Assembly (NCBI RefSeq): GCF_013369485.1 | Contig: NZ_JABWEB010000004.1 | Coordinates: 248,001 to 312,000, forward strand | DNA: 64,000 nucleotides | Direction: 5' to 3' | From: Massilia sp. BJB1822 | GTDB taxonomy: Bacteria > Pseudomonadota > Gammaproteobacteria > Burkholderiales > Burkholderiaceae_D | In this document: one piece after another, positions 43,862 to 52,999 of the stretch | How the letters are laid out: every line of letters begins with the position of its first letter | How positions within the stretch are numbered: the stretch's first letter is position 1 | Program-made: the position numbers and the translations under genes | The notes under the pieces: model-generated | What the model was told of the DNA's origin: nothing | The model's database searches: none | The model's input: only the letters and a program-made list of their open reading frames with translations

Positions 43862-46800
43862 TCAGGAGAACTGAGCAGGGGAAATGCCCACCAGTTCAGC
43901 AGTGCTCAGATCGATATCGTTGGAGCCAGTCAAGCTGATTGGCGCTGCTTTGGCTGGCGAGGAGTACATGGCCAATAGCTGCGCTGGTGTCAGCACCTGG
44001 CCGTCGGCAAACAGCATTTGCGAAGGGTTTGTGGTTGGTTGCAGGAAGACTTTTGGGGCCGTGAGCTGATCGCCTGTGCCGTAGCTGATGACCAAGTCGT
44101 CGCCCGCACGTACCACGGATTTCAGACCATTGGCCAGAATGCCTTCAAACTGGACGGTGGCCATGTTGGCCTTGTCGTTGATGCCAAGCACCAGGGTGTC
44201 CTTACCGGAACCGGCTCGCAGCAGAACCAGATCCAGGCCAGGGCCGACCTCCAGCACGTCATCGCCTGCGCCACCATCCAAAGTATCGTTGCCAAGTCCG
44301 CCTCGCAAGCTATCGTTGCCAGCCTCACCGTACAGGAGGTCGTTGCCGACTCCGCCATCGAGCGTATCATTGCCTAAACCGCCGAACAGCAAATCATCAT
44401 CCTCGTTGCCAATTACCTGGTCATTGCCATTCTCGCCATACAAGGTGTCGTTGCCAAGGCCGCCATATAGGCGATCGACATGGTCGCCTCCATAGAGCTT
44501 GTCGTTACCCAAGCCCCCCATGAGGAGGTCGTCGCCCGCTTCGCCGAAGAGTATGTCATTACCGGCTCCACCATCGACGCTGTCGTTGCCTAGACCTGCA
44601 CGGATAATGTCATCGCGGCCCGTTCCTTTGAAATCGTCGGGCTTATCGCCCAGTAATACGGGGCTGCGGGCGATGAACTCGTCCATGGTCAGCGTCATGT
44701 CGGCAAATTTGAAGATGTCGATTTGGTAGGCAACACTGGTAAAATGTTCAAGTATTGTGAGCTGATCACTGTCGCCATAGGTCAGGGCGAGATCGTTGCC
44801 CACCTTCCGTGCCGAGGTGATGTCACTGAACTTGATATCTTCAAATTGAACCGTCTTGATGGTTTCAGCCGCCACACCGCCGTTCTGTTTGATCAAGTCC
44901 TGGCCGTCACCACGGCGGAAAATGTAGGTGTCGTTGCCTGCATCGACTCCATCCAGGGTATCGTTACCGGTACCGCCATCGAGGGTGTCGTCACCGAGGC
45001 CGCTGCGCAGGTCATCGTTGCCCGCGCCGCCAAAGATCAAATCGTTGCCGGCTTCTCCCCATATCGAGTCATTATCGGCGCCGCCGTAGATGGTGTCGTT
45101 GCCGTTGCCGGTCTTGATGTTGTCGTTGCCATCGCCACCTAAAACGCTGTCATTACCCTCACCTGTGAGCAGGGTGTCATTGCCATCTTCTCCCAGAAGC
45201 GTGTCGTCGCCAGTGCCCATTTGTACGATGTCGTCGCCATCACCTGCCAGGACGTGATAGCTGTACTTGTGAAAGTAAACGTTAATATCTGCCACTCTGC
45301 TCAAATGAATGGGATAGCTTTTATAGAGTTCTTCAAGCGTCAAGGACTTGTCGGTAAATTCATAACGACCCACCCCAGTTGAACTGATATAGATGGGGGT
45401 AGTAATGCTGTCCCCCATGCCATACTCAATAACAAGACTGTTCCCTACTCGGGTGATCTTGCTTAGATCAGTAGAGGCCACATCCAGAAATTTGACGGTT
45501 GAAATATTGTCGGGATTGTCTGGATCGTTGGCAGAAATCAGATCCTGTCCTGCGCCAAGATGGACAACGAATGTATTTTCTCCTTTTCCGCCATTCAGCG
45601 AGTCGTTGCCACTGCCACCGATGAGCGTGTCGTTGCCATCTTCGCCTGAGAGATAATCGTTATCATCGCCGCCGGTTAGCAAGTCGTTCCCAGTTCCCCC
45701 GGCAAGAGTATCTTTTCCAGCCCCTCCGTCCAAGGTGTCGTTGCCATCATCGCCCTTCAAATTGTCGTTGCCGCCGCTGCCGTAAGCGATGTCGTCACCG
45801 GCACCCATGCTGAGGAAGTCGCCATCATTTGTTCCATAAATGCGATCATTTGTTTTCCCGAAAGCCATATAACCTGGGCCCGTCGAGGCGCTTGAACTGA
45901 TCAGCTGGAGCGGGTACCGATCATAGAGCTGGTTCTGATTAAAGCTGACTCCGTCAGAGAATTCAAAACGGGTGATCTCCCGATCTGAGGAAAAGTGGCC
46001 ACCAATGGTGATCTTGTCATTATTACCGTAGTTGATGATCAGGCTGATAGCTGAGCGCTCCAGTGATTTCAGCTCGGTTGAGGCAACATCAGTGAAACGA
46101 ATGACCTTTGTGCGATCGGGCGTCGCGTCCGTGGCATTGATCACGTCCTGTCCGGAGCCGACGCGGAAGATAAATGTGTCATTACCTGTGCCGCTGATCA
46201 GCACGTCGTTACCAGTACCGCCGTCCAGTGTATCGTTGCCGCCTTCTCCATCAAGAACGTCATTACCACCGCGCCCAGTCAGAAAGTCGTTGCCGGTCTG
46301 TCCTTTGACGGTGTCGTTGGCATCGGTAAAGATCGGCTTGTCATTGCCGGTGCTCATCACATACTTGCGGGTGGCCAGAAAATCGTTAAGCGAATACGTC
46401 ACCAGCTCGTTGGAAGTGGTTGATTTGCGGAACTGCAGGTGGGTGATTTCATAGCCAGCATTGATGAACATATTTTTTATCGTTACATCATGCTGCGGCC
46501 CCCAGGTTGGTCCCCAGTTGATGACCATGTCGTCACCCACGCGCTTGACGTCGGTCAGGGCGGACAGGTCGATGTCGCGGAAGACCAGGGTGTCGATATG
46601 GCCTGCACCACCGTCGCGGTTATCGATCACGGTGTTCAGCGAGTTGGCGCCGATGATATAGGTATCGTTGCCCGTGCCGCCCACCAGCGTATCGGAACCG
46701 TTGTCGCCGATCAGGGTATCGTTGCCGGCATCGCCTTGCAGCAGATCGTTGCCGGCACCGCCGTCCAGGCTGTCGTCGCCCGCGCCGCCCAGCAGCACGT

Positions 46801-47398
46801 CGTTGCCATTGCCACCGATCAGGGTATCGCTGCCGCTGCCGCCATCGAGCGTATCGTGGCCTTCGCCGCCGCGCAGTTGGTCGTTGCCACCTTCGCCGGA
46901 CAGGCGGTTATGGCCGCTGATCACGCTAATGCTGTCGTTGCCTTCGCCGGCCTGTACCTGGATGCTGTAGGCGGTCGTGAAATTGACCGTGTCGTCGCCG
47001 CTGCCCAGGCGGATGGGCGTGACGGCCAGGATTTCTTCCGTAGTGAAGGTTTTGCCGTCGGCGAATTCGAAGTGGTGGACTGGGTTGCCGTTGAAGTGTT
47101 TGAGTACGGTGATGCTGTCGCCATTGCCGTAGGAGATCAGCAGATCGTCGCCGACGCGGGCCAGGGCAGGGCGCTCTTCCACGCTCAGATCGGTGAAGCG
47201 CAAGGTCTTGCTGCCCGCGCTTTCGAGGATGGTGTCCTGGCCGCTGCCGCGCTGGAAGACATAAATGTCATTGCCGGCGCCGCCGTTCAAGGTGTCGTTG
47301 CCCAATCCCCCGTTCAAGGTATCGTTGCCATCGCCACCTTCCAGCAGGTCGTCGCCATCGGTTGGAAGAGTACTGCCCAGCGCATTCAGAGCTTGCAT
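43862..47398 (-). CDS. RTX-type calcium-binding repeat protein, copy B
   Basis: 1178 residues with the same architecture as copy A: GGxGxDxLx beta-roll blocks and haemolysin-related modules. By eye the first roughly 395 residues differ at only about ten positions, residues about 400-1040 are clearly diverged, residues about 1050-1145 are again nearly identical, and the last 25-30 residues differ ([19 protein letters not shown]). Each has its own promoter and terminator, so they can be expressed separately. Probably type I-secreted, Ca2+-folded surface or matrix proteins. Confidence 0.92.
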   Translation of the reverse strand: MQALNALGSTLPTDGDDLLEGGDGNDTLNGGLGNDTLNGGAGNDIYVFQRGSGQDTILESAGSKTLRFTDLSVEERPALARVGDDLLISYGNGDSITVLKHFNGNPVHHFEFADGKTFTTEEILAVTPIRLGSGDDTVNFTTAYSIQVQAGEGNDSISVISGHNRLSGEGGNDQLRGGEGHDTLDGGSGSDTLIGGNGNDVLLGGAGDDSLDGGAGNDLLQGDAGNDTLIGDNGSDTLVGGTGNDTYIIGANSLNTVIDNRDGGAGHIDTLVFRDIDLSALTDVKRVGDDMVINWGPTWGPQHDVTIKNMFINAGYEITHLQFRKSTTSNELVTYSLNDFLATRKYVMSTGNDKPIFTDANDTVKGQTGNDFLTGRGGNDVLDGEGGNDTLDGGTGNDVLISGTGNDTFIFRVGSGQDVINATDATPDRTKVIRFTDVASTELKSLERSAISLIINYGNNDKITIGGHFSSDREITRFEFSDGVSFNQNQLYDRYPLQLISSSASTGPGYMAFGKTNDRIYGTNDGDFLSMGAGDDIAYGSGGNDNLKGDDGNDTLDGGAGKDTLAGGTGNDLLTGGDDNDYLSGEDGNDTLIGGSGNDSLNGGKGENTFVVHLGAGQDLISANDPDNPDNISTVKFLDVASTDLSKITRVGNSLVIEYGMGDSITTPIYISSTGVGRYEFTDKSLTLEELYKSYPIHLSRVADINVYFHKYSYHVLAGDGDDIVQMGTGDDTLLGEDGNDTLLTGEGNDSVLGGDGNDNIKTGNGNDTIYGGADNDSIWGEAGNDLIFGGAGNDDLRSGLGDDTLDGGTGNDTLDGVDAGNDTYIFRRGDGQDLIKQNGGVAAETIKTVQFEDIKFSDITSARKVGNDLALTYGDSDQLTILEHFTSVAYQIDIFKFADMTLTMDEFIARSPVLLGDKPDDFKGTGRDDIIRAGLGNDSVDGGAGNDILFGEAGDDLLMGGLGNDKLYGGDHVDRLYGGLGNDTLYGENGNDQVIGNEDDDLLFGGLGNDTLDGGVGNDLLYGEAGNDSLRGGLGNDTLDGGAGDDVLEVGPGLDLVLLRAGSGKDTLVLGINDKANMATVQFEGILANGLKSVVRAGDDLVISYGTGDQLTAPKVFLQPTTNPSQMLFADGQVLTPAQLLAMYSSPAKAAPISLTGSNDIDLSTAELVGISPAQFS

Positions 47399-47718
47399 AA
47401 TTCGGTTCCTTTTAAAGTAATAGTGGTTTTATCAATATTTATTTAAAACCACCAAAAATATTACCTCAGGGAAATATAAATTCCAAAGCTATTTTATATA
47501 TCGTTTGGCAATGAAGGAGCTAGGAAATCCTCGATATTCAATTACTTGCAAAATTCTAGTTGCAAGAATAAAGCGGAGTAATAGTTGGTAAAAGACTGTA
47601 ATTTCGGTGTGTGGGCAGAACGAGCGGTCATTTTTTTAAGAGTAGTCACCGTTAATTGCATTGACGAAATTTTATTTGCATAATAGAATTATTGTTATTC
47701 GCAATGAAAGAGATTAAT
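47399..47718. promoter_or_regulatory. AT-rich divergent promoter region between RTX copy B and the PEP-CTERM gene
   Basis: 320 bases without a gene. 47399-47515 is the duplicated RTX upstream region with the GGTTTTA/TAAAACC inverted repeat (47425-47450). For the rightward gene there is a good sigma-70 promoter: TTGACG (47661-47666), 17 bases, TAGAAT (47684-47689). Nothing else is recognised between 47516 and 47660. Confidence 0.7.
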
Positions 47719-48417
47719 ATGAATTTCCCACGTTTGCTTCAAGTCCTGGTCGCTGCGTTTATTGCTCTAACTGCCGGGAGCTCAGTTGCTATGCCTATCC
47801 AAGTCGTGGATGTGCATAGCCCATTTAATCCCTATGCTCCAAGTGGCCCGGATAATCCCTACCGAGGCGCCGGTACGAACACCATAAATAGTATTTATCA
47901 GCAAACATTTATGGCGGGGAAAACAGGATTACTCTCTGGTATGGCCATTTATGGGGGGCGCGGGAGGTTTGGAAGCTATCTCAACCAGCTCAGAATCAAA
48001 GTTGGTAGTGCTAATGGATGGTATTCTGGCCCCTGGGATGCTGAACTATTCGCACCAACGTCGGGCTCCATATTTGATTTGACACCGTATAACCTCCACA
48101 TCAATGCTGGAGACCTGGTGATGTTTGAACTTGGGCATTGGGGCTATGGTATAGATTCAGGTATATACCTAATTCAGCACCCACTCGTTTCTCTGATGAA
48201 CCAGCAGTTTTCATCTGGTCCACCGCGGACCTATTATCCGCCTGCGACGATGAATCATTTGTCTATCGCTTTTTCAACCTACGTCACAACGGACCCGGAT
48301 GTGAAACCGGAAAATCCGTCGACTCGGATTCCAGAACCGTCCACGATTTCCGTGATGTTGCTGGGCATGGGGTTATTGGCCTATGTCCACCATCGTAATC
48401 GGCGCAAAAAGTCGTAA
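47719..48417 (+). CDS. PEP-CTERM sorting-domain exoprotein
   Basis: 232 residues from the ATG at 47719 (AAAGAG 6 bases upstream); an in-frame ATG at 47704 lacks a ribosome site. A signal peptide (LLQVLVAAFIALTAGSSVA) is followed by a beta-rich domain of unknown function and, at the C-terminus, PEPSTISVMLLGMGLLAYVH plus HRNRRKK: the PEP motif, membrane helix and basic tail of exosortase substrates. Lower GC than its neighbours suggests transfer. Such proteins are usually linked to exopolysaccharide or floc matrix. No exosortase is encoded here. Confidence 0.93.
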   Translation: MNFPRLLQVLVAAFIALTAGSSVAMPIQVVDVHSPFNPYAPSGPDNPYRGAGTNTINSIYQQTFMAGKTGLLSGMAIYGGRGRFGSYLNQLRIKVGSANGWYSGPWDAELFAPTSGSIFDLTPYNLHINAGDLVMFELGHWGYGIDSGIYLIQHPLVSLMNQQFSSGPPRTYYPPATMNHLSIAFSTYVTTDPDVKPENPSTRIPEPSTISVMLLGMGLLAYVHHRNRRKKS

Positions 48418-48445
48418 AAAAAGCCCGGGAAACCGGGCTTTCTTG
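48415..48445. terminator. Bidirectional terminator between the PEP-CTERM and GGDEF genes
   Basis: Stem AAGCCCGG (48421-48428) / CCGGGCTT (48433-48440), with A-run before and TTTCTTGCTTTTTC after. Convergent genes on both sides can use it. Its sequence resembles the terminator at 43794-43821. Confidence 0.88.
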
Positions 48446-48459
48446 CTTTTTCAAACCGT

Positions 48460-50058
48460 TTAATCCGCCACCACCACCCGGTTCTTGCCGGTCTTCTTGG
48501 CCGTGTACATGGCCTGGTCGGCGCGCTTGACCAGATCGGTCTGCGCCTCGTTCGGGCGGCGCAGGGCGACGCCGGCCGAGAAGGTGATCAGCAGCTTCTC
48601 GTTCTCGTGCATGAAGAAGTGGCGCGTCAGTTCGCGCTGCAGGCGGGTCATGGTCGCGGTGGCCGCTTCGACCGAGGTTTCCGGCAGCAGGATGAGGAAT
48701 TCCTCGCCGCCGAAGCGGGCGATCACATCCATCGAGCGCAGGGTTTCCTTGACGATCTTGACCAAGTGCTTGAGCGCGCCATCGCCGGCGATGTGGCCAT
48801 AGGTGTCGTTCAGGCGCTTGAAGTCGTCCAGATCGAGGATGGCGATGCACAGCGGCGTGCCGCGCCGCTCCGAGCGCGCCACTTCGCGTTCGAACACATC
48901 GTCCAGGCCGCGGCGGTTCAGGCTGCCGGTCAGCTGGTCTTCTCGCACCAGCTCGCTCATATGCTGCAGCTTCGCTTCCAGGGCGTGGATGCGCGCTTCA
49001 GCGTCCTGCACTTCCTGGCGCGCCGTCACCATATTGTCGCGTGCCTTGAGCGCTTCGTTTTGCACGATGCGCGTTTCCTTCAGCACTTCGTCGAGGATCT
49101 GGTTCAGCTCGGTGATGTTCTCGGCCTTGCTGATCTTCTCGGAATAGCCGCCGATCTTGTTGTGGAAGTCGCCGGTGCTGGTAGCCACTTCGCCCAGGCG
49201 GTCGATGAAGGTCATCATCATATTCTTGACCGTCAGCTTGACGTCCGAGATGCTGTGCTTGAGCTGGCTTTGCTTGTAGATCACGTCCTTCAGGCTGCGC
49301 GTGGCTTCCTCCAGCGCGCGCTGGTCGATCGGGCCGGCGATCAGGTTTTGCACGGCGTCGATCTGGCCGCGCAGCCAGGAATCGTCGTCCAGCAGCTCGC
49401 TGACGTTTTCCAGCAGCAGGCGGAACAGGCGCAGCAGCAATTCCTGCTGCTCGGCCGTGTCGCCGCTCTTGAGTTCGATCTGGTAGCACAGCTGCTTGAG
49501 GCGCACGGCGATTTCCGACAGCGCCGCCTCGGTATGCGCTTCCTTGGTGGCCGCGCCCAGCGATTCGGCCTCGGCCACCAGGGCCGGGGTGCCGCTCAGG
49601 AGCGAGGCGACGGCAAAGGTCAGGGTGCGGCTCAAGAGGTCGCGCAGCACGCGCGTCTGCTCGCCGGCGGGCGCCGGCGCCACTTCGATGCCGCCGCCGC
49701 GCTTGACGGGACGGTCGGCCAGCGCCGACAGGGTGCGCGCATAGGCGTCCCAGTCGCGCGCCTTGACGGCGCGGTTCATGCGGCGGCCGAAGTCGGCCAG
49801 CTCGCCGGCCTGGGCGCTCAGATTGCTGGCGAAGGTGTCGAGCATGGTTTCCGCGCCCTGGTCGGCGGCGGGCGCGGCCGTGCCGAGCGGGGCGGCGGGC
49901 GCCTCGGGCGTGTCCGGCAAGCCGGCGATCTCGTTATAGATGCTGCGGTAAGCTTCCGGCGTCGGGGCAATCCGGCGGGTGGCAAGGCGGCGGAAGGCCT
50001 CGCGCGCGATATCGGCCGGGTTTTGTTCCGCTCCGGCAGGATTCGGGGATTTTGACAT
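48460..50058 (-). CDS. Diguanylate cyclase (GGDEF)
   Basis: 532 residues from the ATG at 50058; upstream in-frame TTG at 50079 is less likely. Residues about 1-360 are a mostly helical, coiled-coil sensory region without transmembrane segments. The GGDEF domain (about 370-530) has DLDDFKRLND and the active-site motif RFGGEEF. RSMD lies five residues before GGEEF, the RxxD inhibitory I-site, so product feedback is expected. It makes c-di-GMP, the ligand of the PilZ brake encoded at 31589-32350. Confidence 0.95.
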   Translation of the reverse strand: MSKSPNPAGAEQNPADIAREAFRRLATRRIAPTPEAYRSIYNEIAGLPDTPEAPAAPLGTAAPAADQGAETMLDTFASNLSAQAGELADFGRRMNRAVKARDWDAYARTLSALADRPVKRGGGIEVAPAPAGEQTRVLRDLLSRTLTFAVASLLSGTPALVAEAESLGAATKEAHTEAALSEIAVRLKQLCYQIELKSGDTAEQQELLLRLFRLLLENVSELLDDDSWLRGQIDAVQNLIAGPIDQRALEEATRSLKDVIYKQSQLKHSISDVKLTVKNMMMTFIDRLGEVATSTGDFHNKIGGYSEKISKAENITELNQILDEVLKETRIVQNEALKARDNMVTARQEVQDAEARIHALEAKLQHMSELVREDQLTGSLNRRGLDDVFEREVARSERRGTPLCIAILDLDDFKRLNDTYGHIAGDGALKHLVKIVKETLRSMDVIARFGGEEFLILLPETSVEAATATMTRLQRELTRHFFMHENEKLLITFSAGVALRRPNEAQTDLVKRADQAMYTAKKTGKNRVVVAD

Positions 50059-50198
50059 CTGACGTACAGCCTCTTCCAAAAAGGTTTACCGATAGCCTGC
50101 ATCATATGCCACGGCCGCGCCCGTCAATGCGGGAATTAGCGGGCAGAAGTGGCCTTACTTTGGGGCATCTAACCTTAAGCAAAAATCAAAGGCAGCGC

Positions 50199-50846
50199 TT
50201 ATTCGATCAGCTGGTTCTTGATGGCGTAGTGGGTCAGTTCGGCGCTGTTTTTCAGTTTCATCTTGACCAGCAGGCGGGCGCGGTATTCGCTCACCGTCTT
50301 CACCGACAGCGACAGTTCCTTGGCGATGGTGCCCACCGTCTTGCCGGAGGCGATCATGGTCAGGGTCTGGTATTCGCGGTCGGAGAGGGACTCGTGCAGC
50401 GCCGCCTCGTGGTCTTCGCCCACGTGGTTGGCGAGCTCTTGCGCCAGTGCCGGACTAATGTATTTTAATCCGCTAGCGACCTGGCGGATAGCCGTGACCA
50501 GTTCTTTCGGCGCGCTCTGTTTGGTCAGATAGCCGGCCGCGCCGGCTTTCAGCGAGCGGATCGCATACTGGTCTTCGCGGTGCATGGACAGCATCAGCAC
50601 GGCCAGCTCGGGCTTTTCCTTCTTGACCTGCTTGAGCACCTCGATGCCGCTGCGGTCGGGCATGGAAATGTCGAGCAGCAGCACCTGGCAGCCCGATTTG
50701 CGGAACAGCTTGACGGCATCCAGCCCATTCTCGGCCTCGCCGGCAACGACGATGTCCTTGGTATCGGCCAGGATCTGTTTCAGACCCTCGCGCACGATCG
50801 CATGGTCGTCGGCGATGAAGACCTTGATGACGGCTTTTTCACTCAT
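50199..50846 (-). CDS. NarL/FixJ-type response regulator
   Basis: 215 residues. The receiver domain (about 5-120) has the acidic pocket in IADDH, phosphoacceptor Asp in LLLDISMPD, Thr/Ser in LMLSMHRED and Lys in GYLTKQSAP. The LuxR-type HTH (about 150-210) has LSDREYQTLTMIASGKTVGT and LSLSVKTVSEYRARLLVKM. It begins 5 bases after the histidine kinase stop, forming a two-gene operon. Target genes are unknown. Confidence 0.96.
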   Translation of the reverse strand: MSEKAVIKVFIADDHAIVREGLKQILADTKDIVVAGEAENGLDAVKLFRKSGCQVLLLDISMPDRSGIEVLKQVKKEKPELAVLMLSMHREDQYAIRSLKAGAAGYLTKQSAPKELVTAIRQVASGLKYISPALAQELANHVGEDHEAALHESLSDREYQTLTMIASGKTVGTIAKELSLSVKTVSEYRARLLVKMKLKNSAELTHYAIKNQLIE

Positions 50847-50851
50847 ATCGT

Positions 50852-52342
50852 TCAGCTAGCTTGATATTTCGGTACGGCAACAGTTGCTATTGTAGCCCCG
50901 CTGCTGCCCGCCGGGGGCGCCGCATCGTCCATTTCCCGTTTTATTTTAATGGCGACCACCGTACCGCCACCGGGAGCGTGGCTCAATGTCAACGTTCCGC
51001 CCAGGGCATTGGCGCGTTCGGCCATGCCGCGCAGGCCGAAGGATTGCGGCTTGCTGCGGTCGGCCTGGCGGATGCCGTCGCCGTCGTCGCTGATTTTCAG
51101 GCTGATCTGGTGGCGCGTGCGCGTCAGTTTGACGCTGACCTGGCTCGCATTGGCATGTTTGGCAATATTGGTCAGCGCTTCCTGGCCGATGCGGAACAGG
51201 GCGGCCGCCTGGTCGGGGTCGAGCTCGAGTTCTTTCACGTTCGAGGTAAAGCTGCAGGCGATGCCGGCCTGGGTGGTGAAGTCGCGCGCCTGCCAGTCGA
51301 GCGCCGCCACCAGGCCGAAGTCCAGGATGGAGGGGCGCAGGTCGAGCGTGATGCGGTGCACGGCGTCGATGGTGCGGTCGACCAGGCTGTCCACATAGGC
51401 CGCCTTCTCGTGCAGCGGACCGGGCGCCTCGGGCAGGCGCGCCGCCAGCATGGCCAGTGCCATCTTGATGGCGGTCAGATTGCCGCCCAGGTCATCGTGG
51501 ATTTCGCGCGCGATGCGGGTGCGTTCCTGCTCCTTGACCTTTTCGATGTGGGCGGTCAGCTCGGCCAGGCGGGCGCGGCTCTGGCGCACTTCCAGCTGCT
51601 CCAGCTTGCTTTCCGTGATATTGGTCATGATGCCTTCCCACTGCACGCCGCCGCCGGGCAGCAGGCGCGGGGTGGAGCGCAGATTGATCCACTTCACGTC
51701 CTTCCAGGCATCGACCCAGATGCGGCCCTCCCAGTTCCAGCTCCACAGGCTGCTGGCCGAGGCGCGCATGGCGTCCTGATAGGAGTCGCGGTCTTCTTCC
51801 AGGATCAGTTCCAGAAAGCGTTGCGGCGCCGCGTGCAGGGCCGCGGCCGGCAAGCCCAGCAAGGCCTGGCAGCCGTCGCTCAGATAGGGAAAGGCCACGC
51901 TGCCATCGGCCGCCAGCACGAACTGGTAGACCAGGCCCGGCGTGTGCGTGACGATGGCATCGAAGCGCGACTGCACCTGGCGCAGCGCGTCGTCGGCGGT
52001 GCAGCCGGCGCACTGGTCGTCGGCCATAGCCAGGATCAGCGCCTGGCCCTCGTGCTGCACCGCTTGCAGGCAAAGCTGCACGGCATACTCGCTGCCGTCG
52101 GCGCGGCGCAGGCGCGCGGCCAGCGGCTGCCGGCGCGCCAGTGCCGCTTCGAACGCGGCCCGCGCCAGCTGCGGCGCCAGTGCCGCCAGCGTCAGCTGGC
52201 GCAGCGCCGCCGCCTCATAGCGGTTGTTGCGGCAGGCGGTGGCGCTGGCCTGCACGATGCGCAGGCTGGCCGGGTCGAGCAGATAGATTTCCGCCTGGCT
52301 CGCAGCCAGCAGGATGTCCAGGCAGGAGGAAGCGGGGGTCAT
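50852..52342 (-). CDS. PAS-domain histidine kinase (HisKA_3 type)
   Basis: 496 residues from the ATG at 52342 (an in-frame TTG lies at 52354). Two N-terminal PAS-like regions (about 5-105 and 125-235) precede the HisKA_3 dimerisation helix with the phospho-His in RIAREIHDDLGGNLTAIKMA, and the HATPase domain with FGLRGMAERANALGGTLTLS and HAPGGGTVVAIKI. No transmembrane helix is seen, so the sensor is cytoplasmic. It is paired with the NarL-type regulator downstream and is divergent from greB across only 50 bases. Confidence 0.95.
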   Translation of the reverse strand: MTPASSCLDILLAASQAEIYLLDPASLRIVQASATACRNNRYEAAALRQLTLAALAPQLARAAFEAALARRQPLAARLRRADGSEYAVQLCLQAVQHEGQALILAMADDQCAGCTADDALRQVQSRFDAIVTHTPGLVYQFVLAADGSVAFPYLSDGCQALLGLPAAALHAAPQRFLELILEEDRDSYQDAMRASASSLWSWNWEGRIWVDAWKDVKWINLRSTPRLLPGGGVQWEGIMTNITESKLEQLEVRQSRARLAELTAHIEKVKEQERTRIAREIHDDLGGNLTAIKMALAMLAARLPEAPGPLHEKAAYVDSLVDRTIDAVHRITLDLRPSILDFGLVAALDWQARDFTTQAGIACSFTSNVKELELDPDQAAALFRIGQEALTNIAKHANASQVSVKLTRTRHQISLKISDDGDGIRQADRSKPQSFGLRGMAERANALGGTLTLSHAPGGGTVVAIKIKREMDDAAPPAGSSGATIATVAVPKYQAS

Positions 52343-52392
52343 ATATGTGTACAATCAGGAAGCATGCCTGATGATACGTGAAACATAGCCCC

Positions 52393-52953
52393 ATGAATAA
52401 AGCTTTCGTAAAAGAAACGGATAACGACGATGACGAAGACGGCGCCCCGCAGGCGCCGCCGATCCCGCCCGGCTCCAAGAATTACATCACGCCGGCCGGT
52501 TACCAGCGCATCAAGGACGAGCTGCTGCAGCTGATCGATGTGGAGCGGCCCGAAGTGGTGAAAGTGGTGCACTGGGCCGCCTCGAACGGCGACCGTTCGG
52601 AAAACGGCGACTACATTTACGGCAAGCGCCGCCTGCGCGAAATCGACCGCCGCATCCGCTTCCTGACCAAGCGCCTCGACCTGGCTGCCGTGGTCGATCC
52701 CAGCGTGCACCATGGCAGCGACCAGATCTTCTTCGGCGCCACCGTCACTTACAGCAAGCCGGATGGCGAGGAACACACCATCACCATCGTCGGCATCGAC
52801 GAATTCGACCCGCTGCACGGCAAGATCAGCTGGATCGCCCCCGTCGCGCGCGCCATCACCACGGCGCGCGAAGGCGACACCGTCACCCTGCGCACCCCGA
52901 CCGGAGTGGAGGAGCTGGAAATCCTTGAAGTGAGCTATCCGGCCCCGGCCTGA
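52393..52953 (+). CDS. greB: GreB, transcript cleavage factor
   Basis: 186 residues from the ATG at 52393; an in-frame GTG at 52378 is the alternative. An acidic N-terminal extension (ETDNDDDEDGAPQAPPIPPG) precedes the Gre coiled coil (NYITPAGYQRIKDELLQLID, SNGDRSENGDYIYGKRRLRE) and the C-terminal FKBP-like domain (GATVTYSKPDGEEHTITIVG). It rescues backtracked RNA polymerase. It is convergent with spoT, which lies close beyond a shared terminator. Confidence 0.95.
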   Translation: MNKAFVKETDNDDDEDGAPQAPPIPPGSKNYITPAGYQRIKDELLQLIDVERPEVVKVVHWAASNGDRSENGDYIYGKRRLREIDRRIRFLTKRLDLAAVVDPSVHHGSDQIFFGATVTYSKPDGEEHTITIVGIDEFDPLHGKISWIAPVARAITTAREGDTVTLRTPTGVEELEILEVSYPAPA

Positions 52954-52970
52954 AGCGGGGAGGGCGGAAA

Positions 52971-52999
52971 AAGAAAACCGGGCCTCGGCCCGGTTTTTT
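52971..52999. terminator. Bidirectional terminator between greB and spoT
   Basis: Stem AACCGGGCC (52976-52984) / GGCCCGGTT (52987-52995) with T-run to 52999. On the other strand it is followed by TTTTCTTTTT. The greB T-run overlaps the stop codon of spoT (52998-53000). Confidence 0.9.

Noticed and set aside
40305..47446. Long plus-strand frames over the RTX genes (for example 46439-47446) as antisense genes
   Set aside because: They are complements of GGxGxDxLx codons, have no ribosome sites, and appear identically over both paralogues.
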